Of a stretch of DNA of 64,000 nt, positions 54,341-64,000 are shown piece after piece. This DNA comes from Scleroderma bovista (Eukaryota; Basidiomycota; Agaricomycetes; Boletales; Sclerodermataceae). The notes below the pieces were generated by a model, which made no database searches, had not been told where the DNA came from, and saw nothing but the letters and a program-made list of their open reading frames with translations. The position numbers and the translations under genes are program-made. Each line of letters begins with the position of its first letter. Position 1 is the stretch's first letter. Where the stretch lies: NCBI GenBank assembly GCA_037178675.1, contig JAYMGJ010000283.1, positions 1 through 64,000 on the forward strand. The letters run 5' to 3'.

Positions 54341-55809
54341 ATGCCTCAACAAACGGAGCGCCAACAAGCAGCACAGAGCCTTCTGCATGTGTATCTTGCT
54401 TTACTTTCCACAGAATCTCAAGATCTGGTGGATCCTAGCCCTGACTCTGACTCTGCCAGCTCTCAGTCCTCTGATGATGAGATTGAGCAGATCCCCCCTT
54501 CATCTGTGATCTTGCAGAACATCATTGCCCTCTATTCTCATTGATACATTGCAGAGCGGCCTGCAATTCCCAAGAGCAATGCCAATCTGCAGCTTCTTCT
54601 TGGTGACTGGAGAATCAATCACCCTGATATATTCCGAAGCTATGTCCGAGTTACCCCTGCTTGCTTTGACCAGCTTACAGCTGCATTAGGGGTTGACCCT
54701 GTCTTCCATAATCAGTCAACTTCACCCCAGATGCCTGTAGCAGAGCAGCTTGCTATAGCCCTTTTCCGCTTTGGGCATTATGGGAATGCAGCTAATGTCA
54801 TGAAGACTGCTTTGTGGGCGGGGGTAGGATATGGTACAGTACGTCTGGTGACAAATCGTGTCATGAAGGCTGTTTGTGGGGAAGAATTCCGCCGAGCAGC
54901 TTTGCACTGGCCTGATCCAGCTGCTATTGAGCATGCAAAGTCATGGGTAGAAGAAAATTCATGCCCTGCTTGGCGGGATGGATGGGCAATGGTGGATGGT
55001 ACCCTGGTTCCACTCCATGCAAGGCCAGGTTTTTATGGGAATACCTGGTATGATCGCAAGTCTAACTACTCTATGAATGTCCAAGTATGATTTTCAGTTT
55101 TTCTGCTGTTCAATTATTCATTCTGACTCTCCCAGATTGTCTCAACACCAGACTTACAGATTGTTGACTATTCTGTTGGGTTGCCTGGCAGTCAACATGA
55201 TGCCACAGCCTTTCTGGACACTCGTATCTCTCAAGAGCATAATATTCTTCTCAAAGAAGGTGAATTTATATGGGCTGACACTGCTTATCCTCTTCACACT
55301 TGGTGTCAGGCCCCATATAAAAAGTCAGTAATTTTTTTGAACCTGTTATCAACACTGAAACCACTCATCTGTCTAATATCTATAGGCCAGAAAAAGAGAC
55401 TGCAGAAAACACCACCTATAATTATCATGTGTCCAAAATCCGTATTCGGTCTGAACACTGTGTAGGATTTCTCAAGGGTCACTGGTCATCACTCCGTGGA
55501 CTACGCCTCCGCATTGATAATCAGTCACATATCCAAATGGCTGTCTTATGGATTATCTCCTGCATTCATCTTCATGCATTTGCAATTGGGCATGAACAAG
55601 GTATCAATACTTCAAATGATGGCTTCTTCCAGAAGGGACAACTAATTATGAGAAAGGAGGCTGAAAGGAAGGAGGCTTGGTTGGAGGAGCAAGAAAGACA
55701 AGCAAGAGAGAATGAGGAAGAGAGGGAAAATGTCAGGGATATTGAACTTTTGGAGGGAAGAATCAAAAGAGAGGAGCTAAAGAAGAGTTTATTTGAGTAC
55801 CTATATTAG
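54341..55809 (+). CDS. PIF/Harbinger DDE transposase (DDE_Tnp_4 type), 3 exons, one in-frame TGA
   Basis: Exons 54341-55084, 55136-55323 and 55386-55809; both introns are GT-AG and the CDS is 1356 nt (452 codons). Codon 68 (54542-54544) is TGA, between LYSH and YIAERP, where Arg would fit. The catalytic triad is visible: D219 (MVDGTLVPL), D296 (FIWADTAYPL) and E334 (RIRSEHCVGFLKGHW). GLPGSQHDATAF and YDRKSNYSMNVQ are typical of the family. The C-terminal 60 residues are a charged coiled coil. Apart from the one TGA the protein is complete, so the stop may be recent or bypassed by a downstream start. Confidence 0.88.
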
Positions 55810-56002
55810 GCAAAGGAAGGAAGGAAGGTTGGATAAATCATGACAAGATGTAGTAGAAGGAGGGGAGCAATGGGTATCAGGTTTCATGGAAACCAAAGCA
55901 TGCTACTGTGTCAAATGAATCATCAATAGGAGTAATAGGAAAGGAGGGGTATTGGGTATCAGGTTTCATACAAACCAAAAAAGTATACTGGGTTAAGTGA
56001 AT

Positions 56003-57412
56003 TCAGAAGCGCCCAAAAGTGTGATTCTGAAGCTGAGGGTCAAGAGGGAATTGGGATGAAGGGGGCAGAGGAGCCTGCATTCCAGCCCGAATCCTCTCCA
56101 GCTCAATCTGTCGTTCAAGCATCTTCAATTCATGAGCCCACTGGCGCTCACCTTCCTCTTGTTGATGCCTAAGACGCAGTTCTTCAAGTTCAAGAGCAGA
56201 TTTATGAGCAGACTTTTGCTTGATCTGTTCACGAGCAGTCCTCTCCTTGGCATTGATATGGGTCATATGGAGGCGTGCCTGGCGCTCTGCATCTGCCACC
56301 TCCCGTGCAAGGTCAGCAGCAGTCTTCTTCCTCACCGAGGTTGGCTTTGAAGCCAAAGAAGAAACCATGGGAATCTTGATCTTCACTGGAGTAGCAATTG
56401 GAGACAAGTCACCCACATCAGAGGAGTTGTCAAGCACAGGTGATTCTCGACCATAGTCACGAGCAGGTGAACTGGGCCAAGGAATAAGTTTCTGAGTCAA
56501 CAATATGTTAGGATTATCTGATACAGTCACAAAAGCCATACATACCTCCTCATTCTCCTCACCAGACTCATCACAATTGGCATTCTCACCAAGAATAGAC
56601 AGGTCTGGGACAGAGTTACTGTTAACCACAGCTGCACGGCTGACAACAGGGCTTGTGCCCATGAGTGCATGCATCTGCTTGTACCATGGAAACTTTAATT
56701 TAATGCTATCTACAAGAGTTATTGACACAAGAAAATTAGGTCCAAGTCAACAGGCTACTCACCATAGACATTTGAAATCTCTGTGCCTTCAGCAATCTCA
56801 TCTTCCTTGTCTGACACAATGAGGCCATGGCCAGTCTCCCCAAGTTGACTCCGATAGTCATTATATAAGCTCTTCAAGCTAATAAAGGCTCAAGAAGTAT
56901 CAAGTAAATTTGATGAAACACTTACCTCATTACCCGGTTCTTGACAACCACCCGAAGGTCCTTGATGTCATCATGAGTCCACTTCGTATCAGGCTTGTCC
57001 TTGATGAACAAGGCAGCAGCAATGTCTGCACAATGTTCGAGGAGGGTCTTGCCCTGGCTATTTTGACTTTCTGCGTCAGGAAAGGCACCCTTGTCAAACC
57101 CAAGGGCAACTTTCCAGCGGGTCTTGCTTTCGATGAGCGTGAGAAGTTCATCCGTGACCAAATGGTTCTCGGACTTTGACCAACTGCAAATATAGTGTAT
57201 TAGAACTACTTCTATTAATTTAAAATGACCTACGAGATAAAAACGCGTGGCTTCTTGTTGCCGCTTCCTTGCAGTGGATCCTTCTTTCCCTTTTCGGTTG
57301 GTTTTCCACTTGTCGTCTGCGTAGTTACCTTTTTGGAGCGCCCGGACTTGTCCAATGGACCAGAGAGTGAAGGAGAGACTGTATTAGAACGATTTTTAGG
57401 TACTTTAGGCAT
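56003..57412 (-). CDS. Myb/SANT-like partner protein of the Harbinger transposon, 5 exons, 401 aa
   Basis: Exons on minus: 57234-57412, 56926-57183, 56763-56878, 56546-56709, 56003-56491; all introns are GT-AG and the CDS is 1206 nt. After a basic N-terminus (MPKVPKNRSN) comes a Myb/SANT-like region (LVTDELLTLIESKTRWKVAL, KWTHDDIKDLR, residues about 60-165), then SIKLKFPWYKQMHALMGTSP, an acidic stretch, and a long Glu/Arg coiled coil (residues about 310-385). In PIF/Harbinger elements this protein binds the ends and brings the transposase to the nucleus. It appears intact. Confidence 0.82.
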
Positions 57413-57479
57413 GGTATTGTGGTCGAGTTGGGTGATGCTGTATGGTGACACAGTGAATTCAAAGTCCGACTATGTGCTG

Positions 57480-57601
57480 CGAAAACCAAGGCGAAAACCA
57501 GGCGAAAACCAGCCACTGGTTTTCGATGCAACAACAACGAAAACTACTGCCCAAAACCGACTCCAAAACCACTCCAAAACCGCTCGCGAAAACCAGCTTT
57601 G
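57480..57601 (-). repeat. Right terminal inverted repeat and subterminal motifs of the Harbinger element
   Basis: Mirror image of the left end, with CGAAAACC and CCAAAACC repeated about seven times. Confidence 0.7.
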
Positions 57602-57841
57602 AATTCCCCTAGTATTGGACCAAGTCTTCATCCAGAAGGACTCCGCACCGTGGTCCCAGATCTAGAAAGGCTGTAGACCATTACACCGTAGAGCATATAT
57701 CGACGAGTGTCTTAAAGACTTCGCTTCATCGAGTCATCAGCAGCCATACCGCGTGGACGCCATTCCGCCCATTCTACCTCGGTTGACCTTGGGCGTGAGC
57801 CCCGTGCTCGCAGCACATCGGTGGTCAACTCTTTATTCGCC

Positions 57842-59615
57842 ATGTCATCAAGGAACAACAACTACGAACGTCTCGAAGGCGGCATGGGTCCCGTCCGACC
57901 TGGCGCTGGCAAAAAGCTGCAGTGGAAGAAGCTGGCCATGGCCTGCACGACGCTCATTGCACTCGTTTGGTTCTTGAGCCCAAGAGGAGATGGAGGAGAT
58001 GGTCTCTTGCCTGGTAAGTCCTCGCCAGCAATACCCTCATCGCTTCAGACCCATTCTCCCTCCCAGACGATGTATATCCATCCTACACGACAACGGGCCC
58101 TCACCAGAACATACACACTGCTAATCCTCCCTCGCCTTCCAAGTTTCCTGCTCTACCATCAACTTCCGACCCACAGACTGTCCCAACATCCCCAGAGACA
58201 GACCCAGATCCGCTCAAGACAGTGCACTGTGCAATGCCACACTCATCCACGTCCTCGCTCGTGCAATACGCCCTCATGATCGATGCAGGCTCGACAGGGT
58301 CACGCATCCACATATACAAGTTCCACAACTGCGGACCCTCGCCTGCATACGAATACGAAGTATTCAAGCAGATCCAGCCAGGACTGTCGTCGTATGCGGG
58401 ACAACCGCGTGCCGCTGCTGAGAGCCTTGATGTCCTTCTTGACGAAGCCCTCCGCGTTGTGCCTGCGTCTCTACACAGCTGTACGCCCGTCTCAGTCAAG
58501 GCCACCGCAGGACTGCGCCTGCTAGGTGCACAGCAGAGCATCGCGATATTGGATGCGGTCGAGGAGCATCTGTTGAGTGCGTATCCATTTACACTACCCG
58601 ACCGAGACGCAGTCGCCATCATGGATGGGAGGGATGAAGGTGTATATGCGTGGATCACGGCCAACTATCTTCTCGATACGATCCGCGTGGACTCGCCTGC
58701 GGGTGCGGCCCCATATGCAGTACTTGACCTGGGTGGAGGCTCAACACAGATCGTGTTCGAGCCGGAGCGGGCTGAGAAAGAGGTGGTAGGGCTCAAGGAT
58801 GGAGAGCACAAGTACGAGCTGGTGTTCGGCGGAACGACAAGGATGCTATATCAACACTCGTATCTCGGATATGGCCTGAAGAGTGCACGGGGGAGCGTGC
58901 ATCGGTTGGTGGAGTTCATCGACTCGGTGCGCAAATCCCATGCAGACATTGACGAAGAGCATATACCGAGGATACCCAACCCCTGCTTGGCTCAAGGAAC
59001 GACCAAGGAGGTCGAGATACCCCAGGTGAACGGAGAAAAGAAATTGGTGCTGATGGCGGGCGAGGATATCGGCAGCTTCGATGCATGTAAGCGTGTATTG
59101 GAGCTCGTTATGGCAAAGGATGCGTGCGTGTCGCTTTGCTTGGTGTATTTTCGCATATCTGACCAGTTGTGTCCCGTCGCAGTGTCTGCGAACTGAAGCC
59201 CTGTTCATTCGATGGCGTCTACCAGCCATCCTTGCTGGATGCGTTCCCGACAGGCAAGATCCTACTGCTTTCCTACTTCTACGACCGGATTACTCCGCTC
59301 ATTGGATCCACTGACCACTCAAACTCTGGCCTTATGATTTCCACCATTTCACAGCTCGCGAAGCAAGTCTGCGCTGGGACCGCGTCATGGAAGGAGTACT
59401 GGGGCAGCGATCCTGCTGCGATGGAGGAGCTCGAGGGTCGGCCAGAGTGGTGTCTCGATCTGAGCTTTATGCATGCTCTGCTTGTGCTTGGTTATGAGTT
59501 CTCCGAAGCACGGGGTGTTGAACTTGGGAAGAAAATTGGAGGGACAGAATTGGGTTGGTGCTTGGGCGCGACCATTGCAATGGTTAGTGGTGGCGAGGTG
59601 CATTGTCAAGCATGA
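57842..59615 (+). CDS. GDA1: Guanosine-diphosphatase (GDA1/CD39 family), 3 exons, 559 aa
   Basis: Exons 57842-58013, 58049-59123 and 59183-59615 sum to 1680 nt; introns are 35 and 59 nt. A short cytoplasmic N-terminus is followed by one membrane span (residues about 30-47, LAMACTTLIALVWFL) and a Pro/Ser/Thr stem, a type II Golgi protein. Apyrase regions are clear: ACR1 DAGSTGSRIH, ACR2 TAGLRLL, ACR3 DEGVYAWITANYLL, ACR4 LDLGGGSTQIVF. In yeast Gda1 turns GDP into GMP in the Golgi lumen so that GDP-mannose can be imported for glycosylation. The 35-nt first intron is very short but gives an in-frame join. Confidence 0.92.
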
Positions 59616-59717
59616 GTCCAGCGTATCCAGCGTATACTCCTTGTTCTTAGATCTCACATGGATGTATGGACTACTAACTATAAGTATATTGTGGACCTGA
59701 AAAGTCATGAAAGTGTG

Positions 59718-60794
59718 TCATCGTCGACTCTTCATAGCCTGTCTTCTGCTCTTCCCTGGTCTCTGACTTGTACCTCCTTTACCTTTGCCCTTTTTACTAG
59801 GACCGGCGGCGAAGCTATCCGTCGACGACCTCGTGTTTTGTTTTGATCTCCTTCCCTTTCCACCAAAGCCAAACTTTGCATCTCGTGCATTGCGCGGCAT
59901 TTTCTTCCCGCCTTCCCCTCTTGCATGTTTTGCGGCAGGACGGTCAGCGATTGCTTCTTCAACTGCAACGTCAAAGTCTTCTCCGTCTGCTTCTGCATTC
60001 TCGAGTGCGCCCTTTCGTTCTGTCGATGGAAAGTAGTAAGATGTGCACGCCTGTGCAGCCCGAAGAAACAACGACGTACTTCGCTTGAGTGACTTGAGTC
60101 GCTCAGCCATATCTTTCTTCGACCGTTCCCTCTCCTTCTGCTTTTCGATCTGCACCTTCTTCCCAAACTTCTTTGCCTCACGCTCCTTGCGTTTATCTTC
60201 TGTCTTCTTAATCCCTGCACGTTCGTCCAGCAGTTTCATTCGAATGCGTTCCATATGTGCATCGGACTTGACCATTTCAGCAAAGTAGTCTGGTGGACGA
60301 GTGAACGGGAGGGAATGCTTTGCTGCCAGTGTGCGTGCTTGTTCGGCGGAGTAGAGAGCCTGTTTGTAGCTTGCATATAGAAACGATTAGTGTTCGTACA
60401 CGGGCACTGTGATATGCAAGTGGACGTACAATGCAAGTTCGCGATTGAGGTCATCGTCGACGTCGACGTCGATTGTCTCTGGGAATGAGACGACCAGTGT
60501 TTCTGTCCATGGCAGAGAAGGATCTAGCTGAATCGATTCGCGTATGCGCTTTAGTGCTTGCTGGCGAGCAATGAGTATGGCACAGTGAAAGATATGTCAA
60601 ACGGGAACTGCACATACTGGGTTGTCGATTTCGACTTTTTGCGTTGGGACTGCGTCCGCATCGACGGCGCCCTCCTCGACGTCTTCCAAGGCAATTTCCT
60701 CGTCTACCTCGGATCCACTCTCGTCTACTTGCTCGTCGTCTTCCTCTGAGCTTGACTCCTCGACTTCGGCGAATTTTGGTGGGAACTTGGGCAT
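59718..60794 (-). CDS. EBP2: rRNA-processing protein EBP2, 4 exons, 299 aa
   Basis: Exons on minus: 60618-60794, 60430-60560, 60080-60369, 59718-60019; the CDS is 900 nt with GT-AG introns. The N-terminus is acidic ([20 protein letters not shown]), the middle carries the EBP2 core ([55 protein letters not shown]) followed by a Lys/Arg coiled coil, and the C-terminus is basic ([17 protein letters not shown]). EBP2 acts in the nucleolus in 27S pre-rRNA processing for the 60S subunit. The end is convergent with GDA1, 102 bp apart. Confidence 0.9.
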
Positions 60795-60880
60795 GGTAGA
60801 CTGATGACAAAAGTTGTTTACTCCATCTACGGCGTTATTTTTCCTCATCTGACGCACACGCCGAGGCAGACAAAAAAACC
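60795..60880. promoter_or_regulatory. 86-bp bidirectional promoter region between EBP2 and eIF3i
   Basis: The start codons of EBP2 (60794, minus) and eIF3i (60881, plus) are only 86 bp apart, so promoters and 5' untranslated regions must share this stretch or overlap the genes. I see no clear TATA box. Confidence 0.55.
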
Positions 60881-62255
60881 ATGGCAAGTCAATCGTATCA
60901 GTGACTATGCGACGCTGGAATTGATCCTTTTCAGAGGCCCATACTGCTCCAAGGTAAGCCTATCAACGCATGGCCCTCATTCGATCTCGATTGCGCTTCG
61001 TCTCGCAGGCCACGAACGGTCCCTGACGCAGATCAAGTTCAACAACGAGGGAGATCTACTTTTTTCGTGCTCAAAAGACCACATCATCAACGTCTGGTTC
61101 TCGCACAACGGTGAGCGGTTAGGAACGTACGACGGTCACAACGGGACAGTGTGGACGATCGATGTCGACTGTGTGTAGTCCTCTCGTTCTCCAACGTAAC
61201 TTGTCATGAGACACCGCTTTCGCAGCACAATCAAAATACCTTGTGTCTGGCTCGGCAGACAACACCCTCCGTCTCTGGAATGTCTCCAATGGCAAATGTT
61301 TGTACGTATGGGAATTCCCTACTGCTGTGAAGCGGGTCGCATTCAGCGACGATGACGACAAAGTGGTGTGCATCACTGAACAACGTATGGGTCACCAAGG
61401 CGCCATCCGCGTTTTCAAAATAGACCGCGAAGGCGATGGAACAAACCGTATGGGACTCCTCGTTTTCTCTTCGCCAACCCTCTCTTAATCATATCCCCCT
61501 TACACAGAGACCCTCGAACCAGAGTACATGTTCAACCCGGTTGGGTCGAAAGCCACAGTGTGCGCTTTCACCTACAAACCCAATCTCATCATCACCGGCC
61601 ACGAATCTGGCAAAGTCGCGCTGTTCGACGTCGTCACTGGCACGGAAATTCTGAATAACGAACGTGCGCATGGTGATCAGGTTACGGATCTCCAGCTATC
61701 ATCGGACCGGACGTATTTCATTACGAGCAGTAAAGATAAGGCGGCTAGAGTTAGTTCCTCCCATAAATCCCGTTTTTCCACTGCTTATGCTCTCGAGCAG
61801 TTGCATGATACCAAGTCTCTACGGGTCTTGAAGACGTTCACGACGGAGACACCGCTGAACAGTGCGGCGCTGACGCCGGACAAGCCATACGTGTGTTCTC
61901 ATCGATGTTTGTATCGGTCCCGGGCTCATCCCTTTCCAGATTCTTATTGGAGGAGGTCAGGAAGCTATGCAAGTGACAACGACGTCCCTACGACAAGGTA
62001 AATTCGAGACTCGGTTTTGGCATATGATCTTCGAAGAGGAGATTGGCCGTGTAAAAGGCCACTTCGGCCCCATCAACACGTACGTATTATCGTGTTTCTG
62101 TACTCCCAGATCTGATCACGCAGGACAGTATCGCTGTCCACCCAGCAGGGACGTGTTACGCATCAGGAGGAGAGGACGGATTTGTTCGGGTACATCACTT
62201 TGACGAATCGTACTTCAAGGCAAAACCATATGGAGATCTCGAAATCGAGGATTGA
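60881..62255 (+). CDS. TIF34: Translation initiation factor eIF3 subunit i (TIF34), 8 exons, 334 aa
   Basis: Exons 60881-60883, 60935-60953, 61009-61170, 61226-61447, 61508-61749, 61801-61890, 61940-62079, 62129-62255; the CDS is 1005 nt. The first coding exon is only ATG, followed by a GC-AG intron (GCAAGT to TTTTCAG); the next 19-nt exon gives RPILLQ. WD40 blades follow: [62 protein letters not shown], and the end [17 protein letters not shown]. Length and the C-terminal DLEIED fit the family. eIF3i is part of the eIF3 scaffold that loads the 43S complex. Confidence 0.93.
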
Positions 62256-62370
62256 ATGTGTTTTTAGTAGATGGGTTGTATCGATGGGTTTAATGAGATT
62301 GTAACCTAAGACTGAGACAGTACGATCTGAATGGAGGTAAAAAAAGTTAACTGGTCATCACACCATATCA

Positions 62371-64000
62371 TTATGCTCCAACATGCACGAATGCTAGCCG
62401 TTGGGATAGTGGTATCGTCTCTTCAAGCGTCTTCAGGGCCTCGTTCAACGCCATGGCGGCATCAATCTGGCTCAACGGCACAGCTTTTGACAGTGCATTT
62501 TTGTAGAAGACGGATAAGACGCGTCGCATTACTTCTTCATCTACGGCCCATAGTGTTCCAATCACGCTCTTAAATCCGACGTACTGCAAGCACAAAGGCA
62601 GGCTCATGAGCTCGTCCGCAGAAGTCACGTCAGTCTTCATATTCTGGCTTGCAGACACGAATGCGAAGCGCGTCTGAGGCCGGATCCGCGCGATATCATA
62701 CACCATCAAGTCACCGTCCCGCATCTCGAACGTTGTCCGGAACGGCCGTGCAGGGTCGTGTAATGCCGGACACGCAAAGTGTATCCAGTTGGCTTCTTTG
62801 AGTGCAGTGAGGACTGTGGCTGTTGACACGTTCTCGCCTTCGACGCGGTTGAAGGGCACACAAGGCGGGATGTGGTTCCGAATAAAGTCGAACTCGCCAT
62901 CGTTTTCCTGCGCATTCGGATGTCCAATCATGATGACATTCCCGGTCGCGGGTAAACCCCCCTGAGACGACAGAGACGGCGAGCGCGATGGCGATGGCGA
63001 AGGTGAGGGTGAAAACGGCTGATGGGATTTTTTTCGACCTCTCAAGAAACCAGATATACTGGATGTCAACGGCGTCCGACGATGTTGGGGTGGTCCGGGG
63101 ACCTCTCTGCTACGCACCAGTGCGGATAGGGTGGAGGTGTACGATGATACATAGACGTGCGACAGGAGCGGTTCGTCCGTGTGATACGGGCCTGCTGCAT
63201 GCAGAGGTATCGACGTGAACTTGCCAGTGGGACACCACCAGAGCCTCGAGCCTCTCGGAGTGCGAGATATCAGTTTCTGCGCAATCGGATGCACGACTTG
63301 GTCCCATAGCTCAGACAGGAGTTTAGCGAGTCGATCTTCGCGGGTTTTGGCGTCTGGCATCGCATCATTGTCCCTTGTGAGCTCGTCGAACCGCGATCCC
63401 ATAAGTGATATGTCCCTCAGAGACACGGCTGGAAAGGGAACGTGGAGCGGGTGCCCCGTACCCCAGATGATGATGGCATCGCACGAATACTGGCTGGCGT
63501 TCACAACGATGACCGGTCCATCGCTCGCTGCTCGCTGGAGTTGACAAAAAAGTGGTTGAAACAAGAAATCTGCGAATCCCCGCTTCCGTCTAATTTGCTC
63601 TATTACCGCCTCTCTGTCCTTGAGCAACGACCGACAGCTCTTCGATGTGACCGATGAAATCCTCGGTACGCTCTCCAACTCTTTATTCAACCTCTCGAAC
63701 TCGTTCGCCAGCGCGACCCCCTGCTCACCGGTGGCACGCAGATCATCCAGCATTGTCATAACACGCACAAGCTGTCCCCATACCAGCTCCCTTCCCTGCT
63801 CGAGCAGTTCTATAGCCTCTGCAGGTTGCTGGAACCTCAACGCGCACGAAGCGCCATCGACGGCCAGCGTCGCCGCGTTGTGCGCCACCAAACATTGTCT
63901 CAGCTCCGGCGATCGCATCTCCAGTGCAAGTGGATCCAGAAGGCGAATGCTAGTCCGATACGCGTCCACACCTGACGAGTGGCGGTACATCTCTGCATCG
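62371..64000 (-). CDS. CHAT-domain protein, C-terminal part (5' end beyond the window)
   Basis: One intron-free frame runs from the right edge to the stop at 62371, at least 540 codons. The part nearest the N-terminus is helical and TPR-like (LRQCLVAHNAATLAVDGAS, EAIELLEQGRELVW). The C-terminal part has CHAT order: SRLWWCPTGKFTSIPLHAAG, HVYVSSYTSTLSALVRS, a Ser/Pro-rich insert, NWIHFAC, RFAFVSASQNMKT, and GTLWAVDEEVMRRVLSVFY. In active CHAT proteases the two motifs read HFACHG and SACQT. Here they are HFACPA and SASQN, so the catalytic Cys is Ser. It ends convergent with eIF3i, 115 bp apart. Confidence 0.85.
   Translation of the reverse strand, partial: DAEMYRHSSGVDAYRTSIRLLDPLALEMRSPELRQCLVAHNAATLAVDGASCALRFQQPAEAIELLEQGRELVWGQLVRVMTMLDDLRATGEQGVALANEFERLNKELESVPRISSVTSKSCRSLLKDREAVIEQIRRKRGFADFLFQPLFCQLQRAASDGPVIVVNASQYSCDAIIIWGTGHPLHVPFPAVSLRDISLMGSRFDELTRDNDAMPDAKTREDRLAKLLSELWDQVVHPIAQKLISRTPRGSRLWWCPTGKFTSIPLHAAGPYHTDEPLLSHVYVSSYTSTLSALVRSREVPGPPQHRRTPLTSSISGFLRGRKKSHQPFSPSPSPSPSRSPSLSSQGGLPATGNVIMIGHPNAQENDGEFDFIRNHIPPCVPFNRVEGENVSTATVLTALKEANWIHFACPALHDPARPFRTTFEMRDGDLMVYDIARIRPQTRFAFVSASQNMKTDVTSADELMSLPLCLQYVGFKSVIGTLWAVDEEVMRRVLSVFYKNALSKAVPLSQIDAAMALNEALKTLEETIPLSQRLAFVHVGA

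Larger units (their letters stand above)
54115..57601 (+). mobile_element. PIF/Harbinger-type DNA transposon, nearly intact (3487 bp)
   Basis: Terminal inverted repeats of about 40 bp (CAAAGCTGGTTTTCGCGAGC at the left, its complement at the right) are flanked by AATT on both sides (54111-54114, 57602-57605). AATT is a palindrome, so it may be a target duplication or part of the repeats. Subterminal GGTTTTSG motifs recur at both ends. The element holds a DDE transposase (plus) and a Myb-like protein (minus), the two-gene layout known for PIF/Harbinger elements. Confidence 0.88.

Overview
The window looks like nuclear DNA of a mushroom-forming fungus (Basidiomycota, probably Agaricomycetes). 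The introns are short (35-69 nt) with GT/AG or GC/AG ends. Several multi-copy families match ones I recall from Agaricomycetes: UBN2-type Copia gags, a P-loop GTPase family, a CHAT protein, a zinc-finger 'CGFCGR' family and an acidic repeat-rich Copia protein. The class is inference from memory, not a database result.

About 1-47 kb is a nest of retroelements. Two long TG...CA repeats, here called R1 (2.1 kb, 4-bp target duplications) and R2, occur in five and two copies and both carry a related 130-codon ORF upstream of a TATA box. Inside or around them are a gag-only Copia (1801-3295); a Gypsy RT fragment (4890-5564); an old Gypsy (Gypsy-C, 5836-15564) split by a Copia (Copia-3, 8987-14845); a spliced cysteine-rich gene (16316-17348); an old Gypsy pol on the minus strand (Gypsy-B, 17510-27890) split by R1, itself split by a young, apparently intact chromodomain Gypsy (Gypsy-A, 19763-26098); a decayed zinc-finger family gene (28277-32620); and an 8.2-kb Copia-type element without RT (Copia-2, 33689-41905) that holds two more R1 copies in opposite orientation. 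Exact target duplications give the order of insertion. Almost every premature stop in the old copies is TGA at a place where CGA (Arg) is expected, so CpG deamination seems to have killed them.

About 42.8-50 kb is tandem-repeat and CpG-poor DNA: a 21-bp array (42817-43236), a degenerate array (43240-43800), a second decayed gag copy containing a solo LTR that contains a MITE (44458-45713), and about thirty 81-bp units (47469-49905).

About 49.9-64 kb is gene-bearing. It holds a 7-exon GTPase (minus), a urease pseudogene with an internal inversion (minus), a PIF/Harbinger DNA transposon with its transposase and its Myb-like partner (54115-57601), the Golgi GDPase GDA1 (plus), the ribosome-biogenesis factor EBP2 (minus), the translation factor eIF3i/TIF34 (plus, head to head with EBP2 over 86 bp), and the 3' part of a CHAT-domain protein (minus, running off the right edge). 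The spliced models of the GTPase, Myb-like protein, transposase, GDA1, EBP2 and eIF3i all sum to whole codons.
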